NCBI RefSeq assembly: GCF_028372415.1
Contig: NC_092875.1
Span: 412,991,239 to 413,055,238 of the forward strand
DNA from: Notamacropus eugenii
Lineage: Eukaryota > Chordata > Mammalia > Diprotodontia > Macropodidae
Length of the DNA stretch: 64,000 nucleotides
Direction: 5' to 3'
Below the pieces are notes generated by a model that was not told where the DNA came from, ran no database searches, and saw only the letters and a list, made by a program, of their open reading frames with translations. Both the position numbers and the translations under genes were made by a program. How positions within the stretch are numbered: position 1 is the first letter of the stretch; every line of letters starts with the position of its first letter. This document shows positions 33,321-44,001 of the stretch, piece after piece.

Positions 33321-33614
33321 AGCTGGAAAAACTAGAGAAACCTCAAACCACAAAAGGGCTTGAGGAGTAAGACAAGGCAAAGTCAGTAAAGGGCATCAGC
33401 AAGACAGATCCTCAGATTTGCTGAGGAAAAAACAGAAGTATGGATCAAACTTCTTTTCAGGAAATGAGTACTTTTCACTTCCTGAATATATGCCAATTGT
33501 ATATACCACTTTTCATGGTATTGTGTTATATTCTCCAAGTCTCTTAGACAAGCAACAATCTCCCCCTCAAAAACCAAACAAAAAAGCACTCTACCCAACC
33601 AGTTTTTAACAATG

Positions 33615-33850
33615 GTCTGATATAATGGAGAATGCTAGATTGGGAATCATGATTCTTGGGCTCAAATATTGTCTACAATACTTCCTAACTCTGGGGCCCT
33701 TGGCATGATACTTTATGTCTCTGAGTCACAGTTTCCTCTTCTCTAAAATGAGGTTAACACTATTATCATTGGTTACCTCACAGGTTTGTTGTAAGGAAAG
33801 TACAGTGCTTTTCACAAAATAGAAATTTGATAAATACATTTTGGATTGAT
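33615..33850 (+). mobile_element. MIR/MON1-type SINE
   Basis: Core words: 'cttgggctcaaatattgtct', 'ccttggcatgatactttatg', 'gagtcacagtttcctcttct', 'ctaaaatgaggttaacacta', then an L2-type tail 'gtacagtgcttttcacaaaa'. Old copy. Confidence 0.6.
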
Positions 33851-34523
33851 CCGAAGTGAGGTATTTGGGACTTCAAATATGTTTTTCCATAGTAAAAAAA
33901 AAAGGGTCATAAGTGATGTAAGTTTCCTAAGCTGGTCCATAAAAACCTATTTCACTCACAACACATGAGATCTATAGTAGCAACAGAATTGTAAACTCTA
34001 AACCAACTCTGTTTCATCATATTGTGTCCACAGAGACAAGTGTTCTAAGTTCTAACTCTGAATTCTGAGAACATCTCTCCTTTTTTTTATAGTCATAATA
34101 GCACGTCTATGCCAGCTTTCTCAGTCATCTTAGAGAGTGAAAAAGGAAGGTATCTGACTTGCAGTGGCAATTATAAGAAAAAAAGCTATATTTACTGATT
34201 TGCAACAAGGAAGGGTCCCTACTTGGTGGAGAGGGACTTGAAGCAAGACTTATGTCATGGTAGCCAATTCCATATATAGACAAGACATTCACAAGTTAAA
34301 CATTTATATCCTGAAGACTTCTTTAATTTTTGGATTATTTCATTTTGCAGGTATGTGATCATTCATAGCCAAGTCTAATTACATGACATGTAATGCAGAA
34401 AAATTTGTAAATATTTTGAAAGTTTCAGGGATTTCAGTCCATAAGTTGAACAGCGTTCATGAGATACAAAGAACCATTTTTGTGGCATTAAAATGGACCG
34501 AATATGTAACCTGAAGCAAATGT
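33851..34523. other. no recognisable gene or repeat
   Basis: Unassigned AT-rich DNA with short chance frames. Confidence 0.35.
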
Positions 34524-34534
34524 ATAGCAGGAGT

Positions 34535-34844
34535 TGTTGTGTTCGTCCTTCGTTGCTGAAGAAGACCATGCCATCAGAGAAATGACATGACTTTCACTTA
34601 ACTTTGTTTTGAGTGAGGTAGAGCTGTGCAGGTCACCAGCCTCACTTCTCCTCCAGAGCCATCTGAATTCAGTGACTAGATATTCATCAGGATGACTGGA
34701 GATGACCCAGGATGAGGCAATTGGGGTTGTGACTTTCCCAAGGTCACACAGCTAGTGAGTGTCAAGTGACTGAGGTGAGATTTGAACTCAGATCCTCCTG
34801 ACTCCTGCACTAGTGCTCTATCCACTGTATCACCTAGCTGCCCC
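34535..34844 (-). mobile_element. composite tRNA-headed SINE with exact TSD
   Basis: The flanks atagcaggagt (34524-34534 and 34845-34855) are identical, so the whole 310 bp moved as one unit. On the minus strand it begins with ggggcagctaggtgatacag (tRNA-derived head, B-box region gagttcaaatctcacctcag). It continues with 'ccccaattgcctcatcctgg' and 'gtcatctccagtcatcctga', and ends with 'gatggcatggtcttcttcag', 'caacgaaggacgaac'. The second half equals the tail family at 33.1 and 61.1 kb. A sister copy with the same composition lies at 50.45-50.76 kb. Confidence 0.85.
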
Positions 34845-35114
34845 ATAGCAGGAGTACTCTAGCACACAAACAGTGTCAGGTACTAGAGATAACTACAAAT
34901 AGTTTTGATAAAAAACCCAAATGAACCCTAGTTGTTTTATGTCAGCAGAATATTTCGTTCCACACAGAGAACTGAACTAGATACCTGTGTGAATTTTCCA
35001 TGGAGCAGGCCTCATTAGTGTATAAGACTTTTGTACAATATTGGGTAATCTTTCAATTACAGTAGATGAGAACTTCTCAAATTACTGAGGTTCAGAACTA
35101 TTTCTGAATTCAAA

Positions 35115-35300
35115 GAATGATAGAGTTGGCAAGGACCTGCAAGATCAGTTAATCCAACCATCTCATCTTACACACAAGGTAGCCAGCTCCTAGAGATGTT
35201 ATAGGACGTATCCAGGATCACATACCTTCTTAAGTGGCACAGCTAAAACTAGAATTCAGACATCCTGACCCCCAGTGCTTTGCATTATTACTCACCATGT
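35115..35300 (-). mobile_element. MIR SINE relic, antisense
   Basis: 'gaatgatagagttggcaagg', 'caagatcagttaatccaacc', 'tcatcttacacacaaggtag', 'aattcagacatcctgacccc' follow MIR reverse-complement order. Confidence 0.6.
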
Positions 35301-35399
35301 CATGCATCAAACAAAGATTTATTTTTTTGTCTCTTCCTTGTAAGAGGGCTACAGACATTGCAGACATAGGTGATTCTGCTTTTTGGATTGCCACATTAG

Positions 35400-35880
35400 G
35401 GATTGGTAGTCAGTCAATCCATCGACAAGCATATATAGGTACTAAGAACCTATTATATTCCACCGTACTAGGCAGTGGAACTAAAAACATAGGGAAGGAA
35501 AAAAAATCGCTATCCTTGACACACACCCCCTACACATGTGGAATAAATGTAAAGAGAATAAGTACAGATTGGGGGTGGTGAAGAAGCACGGTTGTTGGGA
35601 TAATCAGGAAAGGTTTCAAGTGAAAAAAGTGGTGCTTTAGATGCATTTTGATAGAAGAGAGGGATTGTGTGAGGCAGAGATGAGGAAGGAACTGTGTTAT
35701 AGGCATAAGGGACATAAATGTGAAAGCCTAGAGATAGAAGAGGAACTGTTGTGATTGAGGTATATGGAAAAAAGCACTTTAGTGGGATCTAAAGATTGCA
35801 GGAAAAAATAACATATAAGGAATCTGGAAAGATAGCTTGAAATGGGCTTTTAAAAAAGGAAGCTTTCTGATTTGGATGAA
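35400..35880 (-). mobile_element. L2 3' half relic, antisense
   Basis: Plus-strand order: 'atccatcgacaagcatatat', 'ctatccttgacacac', 'aatcaggaaaggtttcaagt', 'tgtgaggcagagatgaggaa', 'ataagggacataaatgtgaa', 'gaaatgggctttt'. This tracks the reverse complement of L2 from its 3' end into the ORF2 C-terminus. Confidence 0.55.
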
Positions 35881-35899
35881 AATTACAAGAAGCAATTAT

Positions 35900-37127
35900 A
35901 TAAGTTACTGACTGCTAGCAAGGAAAGAGACCTGATTTGGTACAGAGAGGCATAAAGTGAAACCTGGGACGTGGTCAACACTATATATAGATTGATTATA
36001 TTAAAATGAAAAGGTTTTGTATAAGCAAAATCAATGCAGTTAAAATTAGAAGAAAAGTAGAAAACTGGGAAAAACTTTTCACAGCAAGTTTCTTTGATAG
36101 AGCACTTGTTACTCAATTATGTAGAGAACTGAGTTAAATTTATAAGGATGCCCATCATTACTCAACTGATAAATGGTCAAAGGATATGAATCGGCAGTTT
36201 TCAGATGAAGTAATTAAAGCTATTTTTAGTTATATGAAAAAATGATTTAAATCACTATTCATTAGAGAAATGTAAATTTATAAAGCTCTAAGGTACCACT
36301 TCATACCTATCAAATTGGCTATATGACAGAAAAAGAAAATGACAAATGTTGGAGGGAAAATTGGAACACTAATGCATTGCTGGGGGAATTGTGAACTGAT
36401 TTAACCATTCTAAAGAGCAATTTGTAACTGTGCCCAAAGGACTAAAACACTTTATATATCCTTTGAACTACCAATATTACTGCTAGGTTTGTATCCCAAA
36501 GAAAGTTTTTTTGAAAAAGGAAAAGGACTTATATGTGCAAAAATATCTATAATAGCTCTTTTTGTGGTGGCAAAGGATTGGATTGGAAATTGAAGGGATC
36601 TCCATCGATTGGGAAGGGGCTGAACAAGTTGTGATAGAATACTATTGTGCTATAATAATGATCAGGATGCTTCAGAAAAAACCTGGAAAGACTTACATGA
36701 CCTAACGAAAAGTGCAGTGAGGCAAATCAGGAGAACACTGTACACAGTAACAGCAATATTGTACAGTGGTCAACTATGATGATCTAAGACAATTCCAAAG
36801 GATTTATGATGAAAAATGCTGCCCACCTCCAGAGAAAGAACTGATAGAGTCTAAAAGCAGATCACAACATATATTTTTTAGACTTTATTTTTGTTGTTTT
36901 TTGGGGGGAGGTTACAGGGGGGGGTCTAAGTTTTCTTTCAAAACATGGCTAGTATGGAAATATATTTTGCATGAGTGCACATGTATAATCTATATCAAAT
37001 TGCTTGCCATCTCAGGGAGGAGGGAGGAGAGGGAAGAAAGGAGAGAATTTGGAACTCAAACTTAACAAAAAAAGAATGTTAAAATTATTTTTCCATGTTG
37101 TTGGAAAAAAATAAAATATTAAAAAGA
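35900..37127 (+). mobile_element. L1 3' end: ORF2 C-terminus and 3'UTR
   Basis: Decayed sequence matching the 10.8-12.0 kb L1 in order: 'gattatattaaaatgaaaag', 'gtcaaaggatatgaatcggc', 'attggaacactaatgcattg', 'atagctctttttgtggtggc'. The 3'UTR follows ('tatcaaattgcttgccatct', purine-rich, 'aatttggaactcaaacttaa') and an A-rich end. It is 5'-truncated at about 35900 and no TSD was identified. Confidence 0.75.
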
Positions 37128-37369
37128 ACACTGTATACAGAACAGTTATAAATTCAGCATTGGTATTTTGAAGACTTCCTTAAATTTTAAATTATTTCAT
37201 GGTACATGTACATAGAGTAAAATTTAATTCTCTGAAATACTGTGTAGAAAATTTTGGAGGAAAAATATTCTTAAAGAATCAGGAATATAAGTCTACAATT
37301 TGAAAGCATTCAGTACTTAAAGCTAAGCAGCTAAAACTAAAGACTAGGGATCACTCCAAGAGAACCCAG

Positions 37370-37500
37370 AATCAATTTAATAGCCATTTATTAAGCAGTA
37401 TATGAAAAAAAATATGCTCAAGGTGCTACAAATACCAAGATAAAACAAAACAAAAAAAAGTCTTGACCTCAAGGAGCTTACATTCTCCTGAGGCTTTTCA
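37370..37500 (-). mobile_element. L2 3' tail relic, antisense
   Basis: 'ttaatagccatttattaagc', 'caaggtgctacaaataccaa', 'cttgacctcaaggagcttac', 'attctcctgagg' match reverse-complement L2. Confidence 0.5.
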
Positions 37501-38189
37501 ACATATAATACTTTAAAGTATTGAGTTTTAAACCCATGGATGCCAAAAGCTGTTGAGGTTTCATAACGTGTTGTGGTGGAACCATCTCAAAGAATTCAGA
37601 GATAGACCACCTCTAATCCAGATATAGGCATTAATTGAGATTGATGCTTCTAATGAAGTGGGCTAATTCTGAAGAGGAATCAGCAACATCAGAGAAAACA
37701 AGATGGATTTTTGTAGGGTTAAGACGAAATTACATAACAGAAATTTTCATAGAATATAGGAATATGATTAATATTAAAAGGCAGGAGGCATTTGTTAAGG
37801 GATTAGGTAATGGAGGAGGGGTCCCATCTATTTGGTGGTTAAATATTCTGGGTATGCTGCCCTCCCATTGGCTAGCTATTGTGGTCCTGTCTGGTCAAGA
37901 TAGATAATTAGGTATTGTGGTCCTGTCTTGGGCTAGATGGATGATGTCATTGTGATTAACTACAAGAATATACCTTTTTCTGTGGGAATAGGTCTGGGGG
38001 GTCAAAGCTGGGTAGAGGCAATGGCTGGGCTCCCACACTTGCTGTTTCTATGAGAACTATAAGTTTCAGGCACACACCTGTTGCTCTAGTGGGCAGTGAG
38101 ACATGTATGAAGAAGTCAGGACATTGCCAGGGGGTGGGTGGGCTGGGTAGGTACCTTGGGCCTACAATGAAATTAGACTGTTGGGGTTG
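37501..38189. other. unassigned intergenic DNA with a direct repeat
   Basis: No family assigned. tattgtggtcctgtct occurs at 37878-37893 and again at 37913-37928 (35-bp spacing). An inverted CCAAT word (attgg) lies near 37866. It may be part of an old LTR-like or unique sequence; I cannot decide. Confidence 0.3.
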
Positions 38190-38460
38190 GGGGCAACTCT
38201 CTTAGGACTCTATCAAAAGTACATATGGGAAAATCTGAAGTGGAGAAGGTCTATTAAAGTAAGGGTGTCAAGAAAAGCTTCATACAGGAGAGGGTGCCCT
38301 AATATTCTAAGAGGTAGAATTGAGAAGGGAATTCATTCTAGATGTGGAAATCAATGCCTATGCAAAAGCAGGAAGACAGAATGTAGGAAGTATTTGTTTC
38401 TTGAAAATGTCACTGTTGATATGAGGGCCCTTTCTAAATAAAGCACAATATTGTGGGCCT
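38190..38460 (-). mobile_element. L2 relic, antisense
   Basis: 'tcaagaaaagcttcatacag', 'gaggtagaattgagaaggga', 'attcattctagatgtggaaa', 'tgcctatgcaaaagcaggaa' follow the same L2 reverse-complement path as the 35.4 kb copy. Confidence 0.5.
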
Positions 38461-38604
38461 GAGTGAATCACCTTATTGATCTTATGGATGTGCAGATAAA
38501 CTTGATGGGTCTCCACTATCCCAGAGATCTGAAATAGAGGATGAGCGTTATAGTAATTCCTGTTTTGTAGTTTTTAATGGCTGCATTTCAGACTAATTCT
38601 CTAA

Positions 38605-38712
38605 GCATGGTGTCAAACTCAAATAGAAACTGATTGTTGGGACTACATATTGACTTAGAAAAATCACAAATTAACATGTTCTATGTTGTAATTATAATTT
38701 TATTTATTTTGT
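38605..38712. mobile_element. hAT-like MITE fragment (same family as 25.9 kb)
   Basis: gcatggtgtcaaactcaaat, then 'tgggactacatattgactta', 'cacaaattaacatgttctat' and 'tttatttattttgttaaaca' correspond to the reverse complement of the right part of the 25.9 kb MITE. The other half is missing where a SINE begins. Confidence 0.55.
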
Positions 38713-38724
38713 TAAACATTTTGT

Positions 38725-38881
38725 TTACCATTTCCTTTTCTAGCTCATTTTACAAACAGGGTTAAATGAATTGCCCAGAGTCACATAACTATTAAGTGTC
38801 TAAGGCAAGATTTGAACTCAGGAAAGCGAGTTTTCCTGACTTCAGGCCCAGCACTCTATCCACTGTACCACCTAGTTGCCC
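38725..38881 (-). mobile_element. tRNA-derived marsupial SINE, antisense
   Basis: 'agctcattttacaaacaggg', 'ttgcccagagtcacataact', 'aagatttgaactcaggaaag', 'ctctatccactgtaccacct' and 'agttgccca' are the reverse of the standard head and body. The tail side is lost at the junction with the MITE fragment. Confidence 0.75.
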
Positions 38882-39239
38882 AATTAGTAGCAACTAATAT
38901 TCTTTCCTCTTTATTAAATTTACTAAATATTCTTTATTCTTCAATTTAACTGCTTATAGTCTGTCATTAAAAAAAATAAGCCCTAAACGTAAGCTTTTTA
39001 TTTCTTTCACTTTCTCTTGATTTATCCAATGCTAATTAGGTGATGGGTATCATCAGTTTCCCTTTCTCTGCGTTTTACATGAAACTATACTACATTAAGA
39101 AAGGATGCTTTCCTGGGTTGGATTCACTTACCAAGATCAAGAAAATTATTACCTTTTCTCCAAAGCCCACCCCTCTTCCTAACTTTCCTATTACTGTTAA
39201 GGGCATCAATATCTTCCCACTCACCTAGATTCAAACTCT

Positions 39240-40070
39240 GTCTACGCATGCTTGTCTCTTCACTCTCTGTCACTTCCCATAGGCAATTTGTTATCAAGTT
39301 CTATTGATTCAACCTTCACAGCATCTCTTGAATATATCCCCTTCTGTCCTCTGATATTGCTATAACTCTGGGATAAGTCCTTGTTCTCTCCTGTCAGGAC
39401 TAGCTGTCATACCTCAAATCTATGCATTCTTTCACTCAGTTCTCATATTGATCTTCCTAATGTGAAGTTCTAACCACACGATTTCCCAACCCCATTCAAC
39501 AAAACCTAATGACTCTATCCATGATCAAACATAAAATCTTCCTTTTAGCATTTTAATTTTTCATAATAAGCCGCTCCCCACCCCCAGCACCTTCCCTTTA
39601 GTCTTACACCTCACTGACCCACTAAACCATAGTGTTGCTATGATCCAGTGACACTGGCATTATTTCTGTTCCTTCCACAAAACAGCCAATCTCTAGATTC
39701 TGGGCATTTTCACTGGATGTCTCCATACCTGGAATGTCTCTCCTACCTCATATCCACCTCCTGATTTCCCTGGCTTCTTTCAAAACCCAGCTAAAATCCC
39801 ACCTTCTGCAAGAAGTCTTTCCCAACCTCCCTATAGTGGTAGTGCCTTCACTCTGCTGATGATCTCCATTTTAAGCTATATAGCTCTTATTTGTATATAA
39901 TTAGTTGCATGCTGTTTCCTCCATTATACCATGAGATCCTGAAAAGCAGAGACTGCTCCTATCTTGCCTTCCCCCACTTTTTCCCCCCTATTTTTTGCAT
40001 CTCCAGCACTTAACACAGTTGTTGGCACATAGTAGGCACCTAAGTCCATGTTAAATGACAGAAGACAATA
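39240..40070 (+). mobile_element. L2, ORF2 end and 3'UTR
   Basis: About 830 bp follows L2 order: 'ctcatattgatcttcctaat', 'cctaatgactctatccatga', 'cactggatgtctccatacct', 'ggaatgtctctcctacctca', 'ttctttcaaaacccagctaa', 'caagaagtctttcccaacct', and the terminus 'gttggcacatagtaggcacc'. It is the longest L2 relic here in sense orientation. No open frame remains. Confidence 0.75.
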
Positions 40071-40524
40071 GGCCTAAGTAATTTTTTGGCCCATAGCTAA
40101 TAGGATTTTATTTTTGAAAGGACCATAATAGGTATGAGACCTCAATAGGGAATTTACAAAGGTCTTTCAGCTAATATGAATGTTTTTTTCTCCTTGTAAA
40201 AGTATAGGATCAGATATGTCCCAGTTAGACTTGTCAATTCTTTAGGATATTTGAGCATTTGACCAGTGCTTTGGAGGTGGGAACAAGGACGAAGTGAGTT
40301 GTGTTATATAAGAATAGCATGATATAGAAGAAAGTTCTGGATTTGAACTCAGAGGTCCTCAATTTACAGGAGTTGTACAGTGATCATCAAAACTTGCTTA
40401 ATCAACAGGTAAAATTGATAGTCATTCACTGGAGAGTCCCACGTGCTCTGTAGCAGCTTGTGAGTGATGGAAGTATTGAGTAAGTGGTATCACTGACTTG
40501 TTGTCAAGAGGTGTGTGGTGTTCT

Positions 40525-40952
40525 GTTTTTTATTTAAGCCCCCTCCCCACAGATTAACCCTAACTTCTTTAAACATTTTCTTCCCTTTGTTTTAATCAAG
40601 TAAAACCTCCTCATCCTCTCTCTTTCCAATCTCCCCACCTGCATTTGGGAGCACAAGAAAAAAAAATCCATGTAATGCTGATCCAAACAATTTTCCACAT
40701 TAGCCATGTCTTTCTGCAATAAATAAATAAATTCTTATTCTGTGTTCTGAGTCCTTCATTTCTCTACCAAAAAGTGAGTACTATATTTCATCACTATTTC
40801 TTCTGGAATCATGGTTATTGGTCCTTCCTCTAATAAGAGGTCAGCATAATAGTATTTCATCACATTTATATACCATAATTATTCATCCATTCCCCAATTT
40901 TGGGCATCCCCTCAGATTTCCATTCTTTGCCACCTCAATACAAGCTTTAAAT
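40525..40952 (-). mobile_element. L1 3' end, antisense
   Basis: Reverse-complement L1 words: 'aatagtatttcatcacattt', 'ccattccccaattttgggca', 'tttccattctttgccacctc'. This is the ORF2 C-terminal region, with CT-rich 3'UTR sequence at 40540-40640. Confidence 0.65.
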
Positions 40953-40969
40953 ATTATCATATATTCTTT

Positions 40970-41800
40970 CTTAATTTCTTTCTTATTTAGTATTTTATTT
41001 TTCCCAAGTTACAGGTAAAAACAATTTTTGACATTCGTTTTTAAAACTTTGAGTTCCAAATTTTCCCCCTTCCTTCCTTCCCAGTCCCCCATCAATGAGA
41101 AAGTAAGCAATTTGATATAGGTTATACATGTGTAGTCATGCAAAACATATTCATAATAGTCATGTCGTGAAAGAAAACACAGACAAAAAAACTCAATAAA
41201 AGCGAAGTAAAAAAAAGTATACTTCAGTCTGTATTCAGACACCATTAGTTCTTTCACTGGGGATGGATGGCTTTTTTTTATCATAAGTCTCTCAGAGTGG
41301 TCTTGCGTAATTGTATTGCTGAGAATAGCTAAGATCATCTTACAATATTGCTGTTACTTTGTACACAGTACATTTGACTTTACATCAACCCATACAAGTC
41401 TTTCCAGGTTTTTCTGAGAGCATCCTGCTCATCATTTCTTGTAGTATAATAGTATTCCCTCATAATCACATACCACAACTTCCTCAGGCATTCCCCAATT
41501 GATGGGCATCCCCTCAATTTCTAATTCTTTGCCCTCAGAAAAGAGCTGCTGTATATTTTTGTATGTATAGGTCCCTTTCCTTTTTTTTTTTTTAATCTCT
41601 TTTAGAATATAGATCTAATAGTGGTACAACTAGGTGAAAGGGTATGCATAGTTTTATAGCCCTTTGGGCATAGTTCCAAATTGCTCTCCATAATGGTTGA
41701 ATCAGTTCACAGCTCCACCAACAATGCATTAATGTCTCATTTTTTCCACATCCCCTCCAACATTTTTCATTTACCTTTTCTGTCCTGTTAGCCATTTTTA
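40970..41800 (-). mobile_element. L1 3' end: ORF2 C-terminus and 3'UTR, antisense
   Basis: The minus strand at 41795-41592 encodes MANRTEKVNEKCWRGCGKNE, TLMHCWWSCELIQPLWRAIW and LCIPFHLVVPLLDLYSKRD. This is the L1 ORF2 cysteine cluster (CWRGCGxxxTLxHCWWxC) and the segment after it. Further down are the C-terminal region and a 3'UTR with the reverse of 'ggaactcaaagttttaaaaa'. It may be separate from, or the 3' end of, the older ORF1 element that starts just above 41815. Confidence 0.8.
41592..41795 (-). pseudogene. L1 ORF2 zinc-knuckle segment
   Basis: The three Cys and the His of the C-terminal motif (CWRGCGKNETLMHCWW) are all present in this 67-codon open piece, unlike the other ORF2 relics. 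The rest of ORF2 is absent. Confidence 0.8.
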
Positions 41801-41814
41801 TATATTCTTAAAGT

Positions 41815-43209
41815 TTGTTTTACCTAAGACTAATCTCTCCCTTTACTCTCTGTCTCTCTCTCTCTTCCTGCCCTTTCTCCTTCTCTATTTTCTGATTGAG
41901 TGAAATGTATGTCTAAACCCAATTGTGTGTATGTATATTATCTCTTTTGACCAATCCTGACGAGAGTTGTGTCAACCATTCCCCTCACTATTTTTTGTTT
42001 TTATAGATGTTTACTTGTGCATGTAAGACAATTTTTCTTGACCTTCCTTCCCCTCCTCCCCCTTTCCTGTTATATTCCTCTTCCCCTCTCCATTATTTTT
42101 TAAAGATCATCAAGACATTATAGAACAACTATAAGACCTTGTCTGCTGATTGGACTCCCTCTATGAACTCTGATGATGTTAGGTTTCAAAAAGGGCACTT
42201 GTACCATTTCTCCATTTATGAATACAAGCAGTTTATCCTCTTTTAGTCCTTTATTATTGTTCATTTATACTTACCTTTTTATTTTTATCTTCACTCCTTT
42301 GTTTGAACTTCAAAGTTTCTATACAGCTCTTGTCTTTTCATCAAGAATTCCTGGAAGTCCTCTATTTCATTAAAAAAAATCTATTTTTTCCCCTATAACA
42401 TTATATACACTTTTGTTGAGAAAGTTATTCTTGGCTGGAATATTGAAATATTGTATTTCAATACTAGATATTGTATTCTTGAATATTGTAATCCAAGTTC
42501 TCCTCTCCTTGAGAAAGGTGTCTGTTAAATCACATATAATCTTTACTATCACTCCTTGGTACTTGAATTTTTTCTAGACGTTTGCAGTATTTTTCCTTAG
42601 ATCCAAAAGATGTGAATTTTGGCTATGATATTACTAGGAGTTTTGTTTTGGGAGTTTCTTTTAGGAAATAACAGGAGAATTCTATTTCTATTTTCCCTTT
42701 GGTTCTAAGAGATCTGGACAACTTTTGGGATTTCTTGAAGTAGGATGCCAGTGCATTTTTTTTATGGTGTTCAAATAGTCCAATGATTTTTAAAGTTTTT
42801 CTTCTGGATCTGTTTTCCAAGTCAGTTGTTTTTTCTATAAGTTATATGTTTTTATGTATTTTCAGTTTTTAAAAAATTGTTTTAATATTTCTTATTGCTT
42901 AATAGAGTCATTGGCTTCCATTGGTCCATTCTAATTTTCAGGCAGTTTGTTGCTTGGGCAATATTTTATACTTTTTATACCAAGGTGTTCATACCCTTTC
43001 AAATTCCTTCTCCCATAGCTCTCATTTATTTTCCATTTTTTTCTTCAAATGCTCTCATTTCATTTATAAAAACTTTTTCAAACTTAAAAAAAAATCAATT
43101 CTTGTTTCATCTCTTCCAGGAATTCTAGCTGAATTTTTCTCAAGATATGTTTCTTTCTGAGGCTTTGCTTTTAGATGTTTTAGAATTATCCTCTTCTCCT
43201 GGGTTTGTT
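41815..43209 (-). mobile_element. older ORF1-bearing L1/HAL1, 3' part
   Basis: Minus strand: coiled-coil remnants (about 43180-42900), then the RRM core MENRSRRKTLKIIGLFEH (42820 downward). The C-terminal domain follows (ctggaagtcctctatttcat on plus near 42350), and then purine-rich 3'UTR-like sequence to about 41815. The element is interrupted at 43210-43225 by the antisense insertion of a younger copy and continues at 45216. Older and more divergent than the other ORF1 loci. Whether the ORF2 tail at 40970-41800 belongs to it is unresolved. Confidence 0.65.
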
Positions 43210-43225
43210 TCTTGAACTGCCATGC
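43210..43225. repeat. 16-bp TSD of the 43-45 kb HAL1 (left)
   Basis: tcttgaactgccatgc, identical to 45200-45215. The target is the ORF1 region of the older element. Confidence 0.88.
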
Positions 43226-43236
43226 TGGGGGCAGAG

Positions 43237-43246
43237 CCAAGATGGT
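43237..43246 (+). promoter_or_regulatory. YY1-type motif, one-base variant
   Basis: CCAAGATGGT at the same offset from the 5' end as CCAAGATGGC in the other copies. Confidence 0.4.
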
Positions 43247-44001
43247 GGACTAGAAAGACACACTTATGCAGGGTCCTCCCCACAGCCCATAAAATACGTG
43301 TAGAGAGGGACTCTCAACGAATTTTGGAGCAGCAGAAGTGGAGAACAACAGAGTGGAGGAGATTTCCAGCCCACGGTGACCTGAAAGGCCCACAGAAACA
43401 TCAGTTGTGCTGGACGTGGAGTGGAGCATAGAGCCTAGCCCAGCCTTGGCCAAATGGCACAATATGACAAGATTCTGGGAGGAGGACACCTCGGGGGCAG
43501 AATCTCCAGTCACAGTAGCACGTCCTCAGATCCCTCAGCCCACAGGTGCCAAAGGTCAGTGATAGGGTTTTATCAGCAGGCCAGGAAGGGAGAAGAGCCT
43601 TCCCATAGCTCCAGCAACAGGCAGCAGCCACAGAGCCTGCACAGCAGCTCATACAGAAGCTCCATTGTTGGAGTGTAAAAACTCCTGGGGGCACTGAAGA
43701 GCTGAGTCTTACCTCAGCCCTGGGTGGAGGCCCTGGGGGAGATGGTCTTTGTCTCACACTGAATGGTGGCCCTGCCCATCCAGCTCATCTGAAAATCAGC
43801 CCCCAGTGCTGACTTGGGAACTGGAGGCAGGTGGCTGTGGAGAGGTACCTGCTAAAATTCTGGGCATAAAAATCCTTCTCTGGGTCCAGACCAGTACACA
43901 CTTGATTGGAAGCCACCTTGGAGGAACTGAGATCTCACAGATTCCCAGAGTATACCCTACTCTTGACAAAGGACCCAAAAGTCAAGTAACTGGTTGGGAA
44001 A

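Noticed and set aside
36766-37065. 99-codon plus-strand frame
   Set aside because: Spans the end of L1 ORF2 and its 3'UTR. The terminal residues come from the purine-rich UTR.
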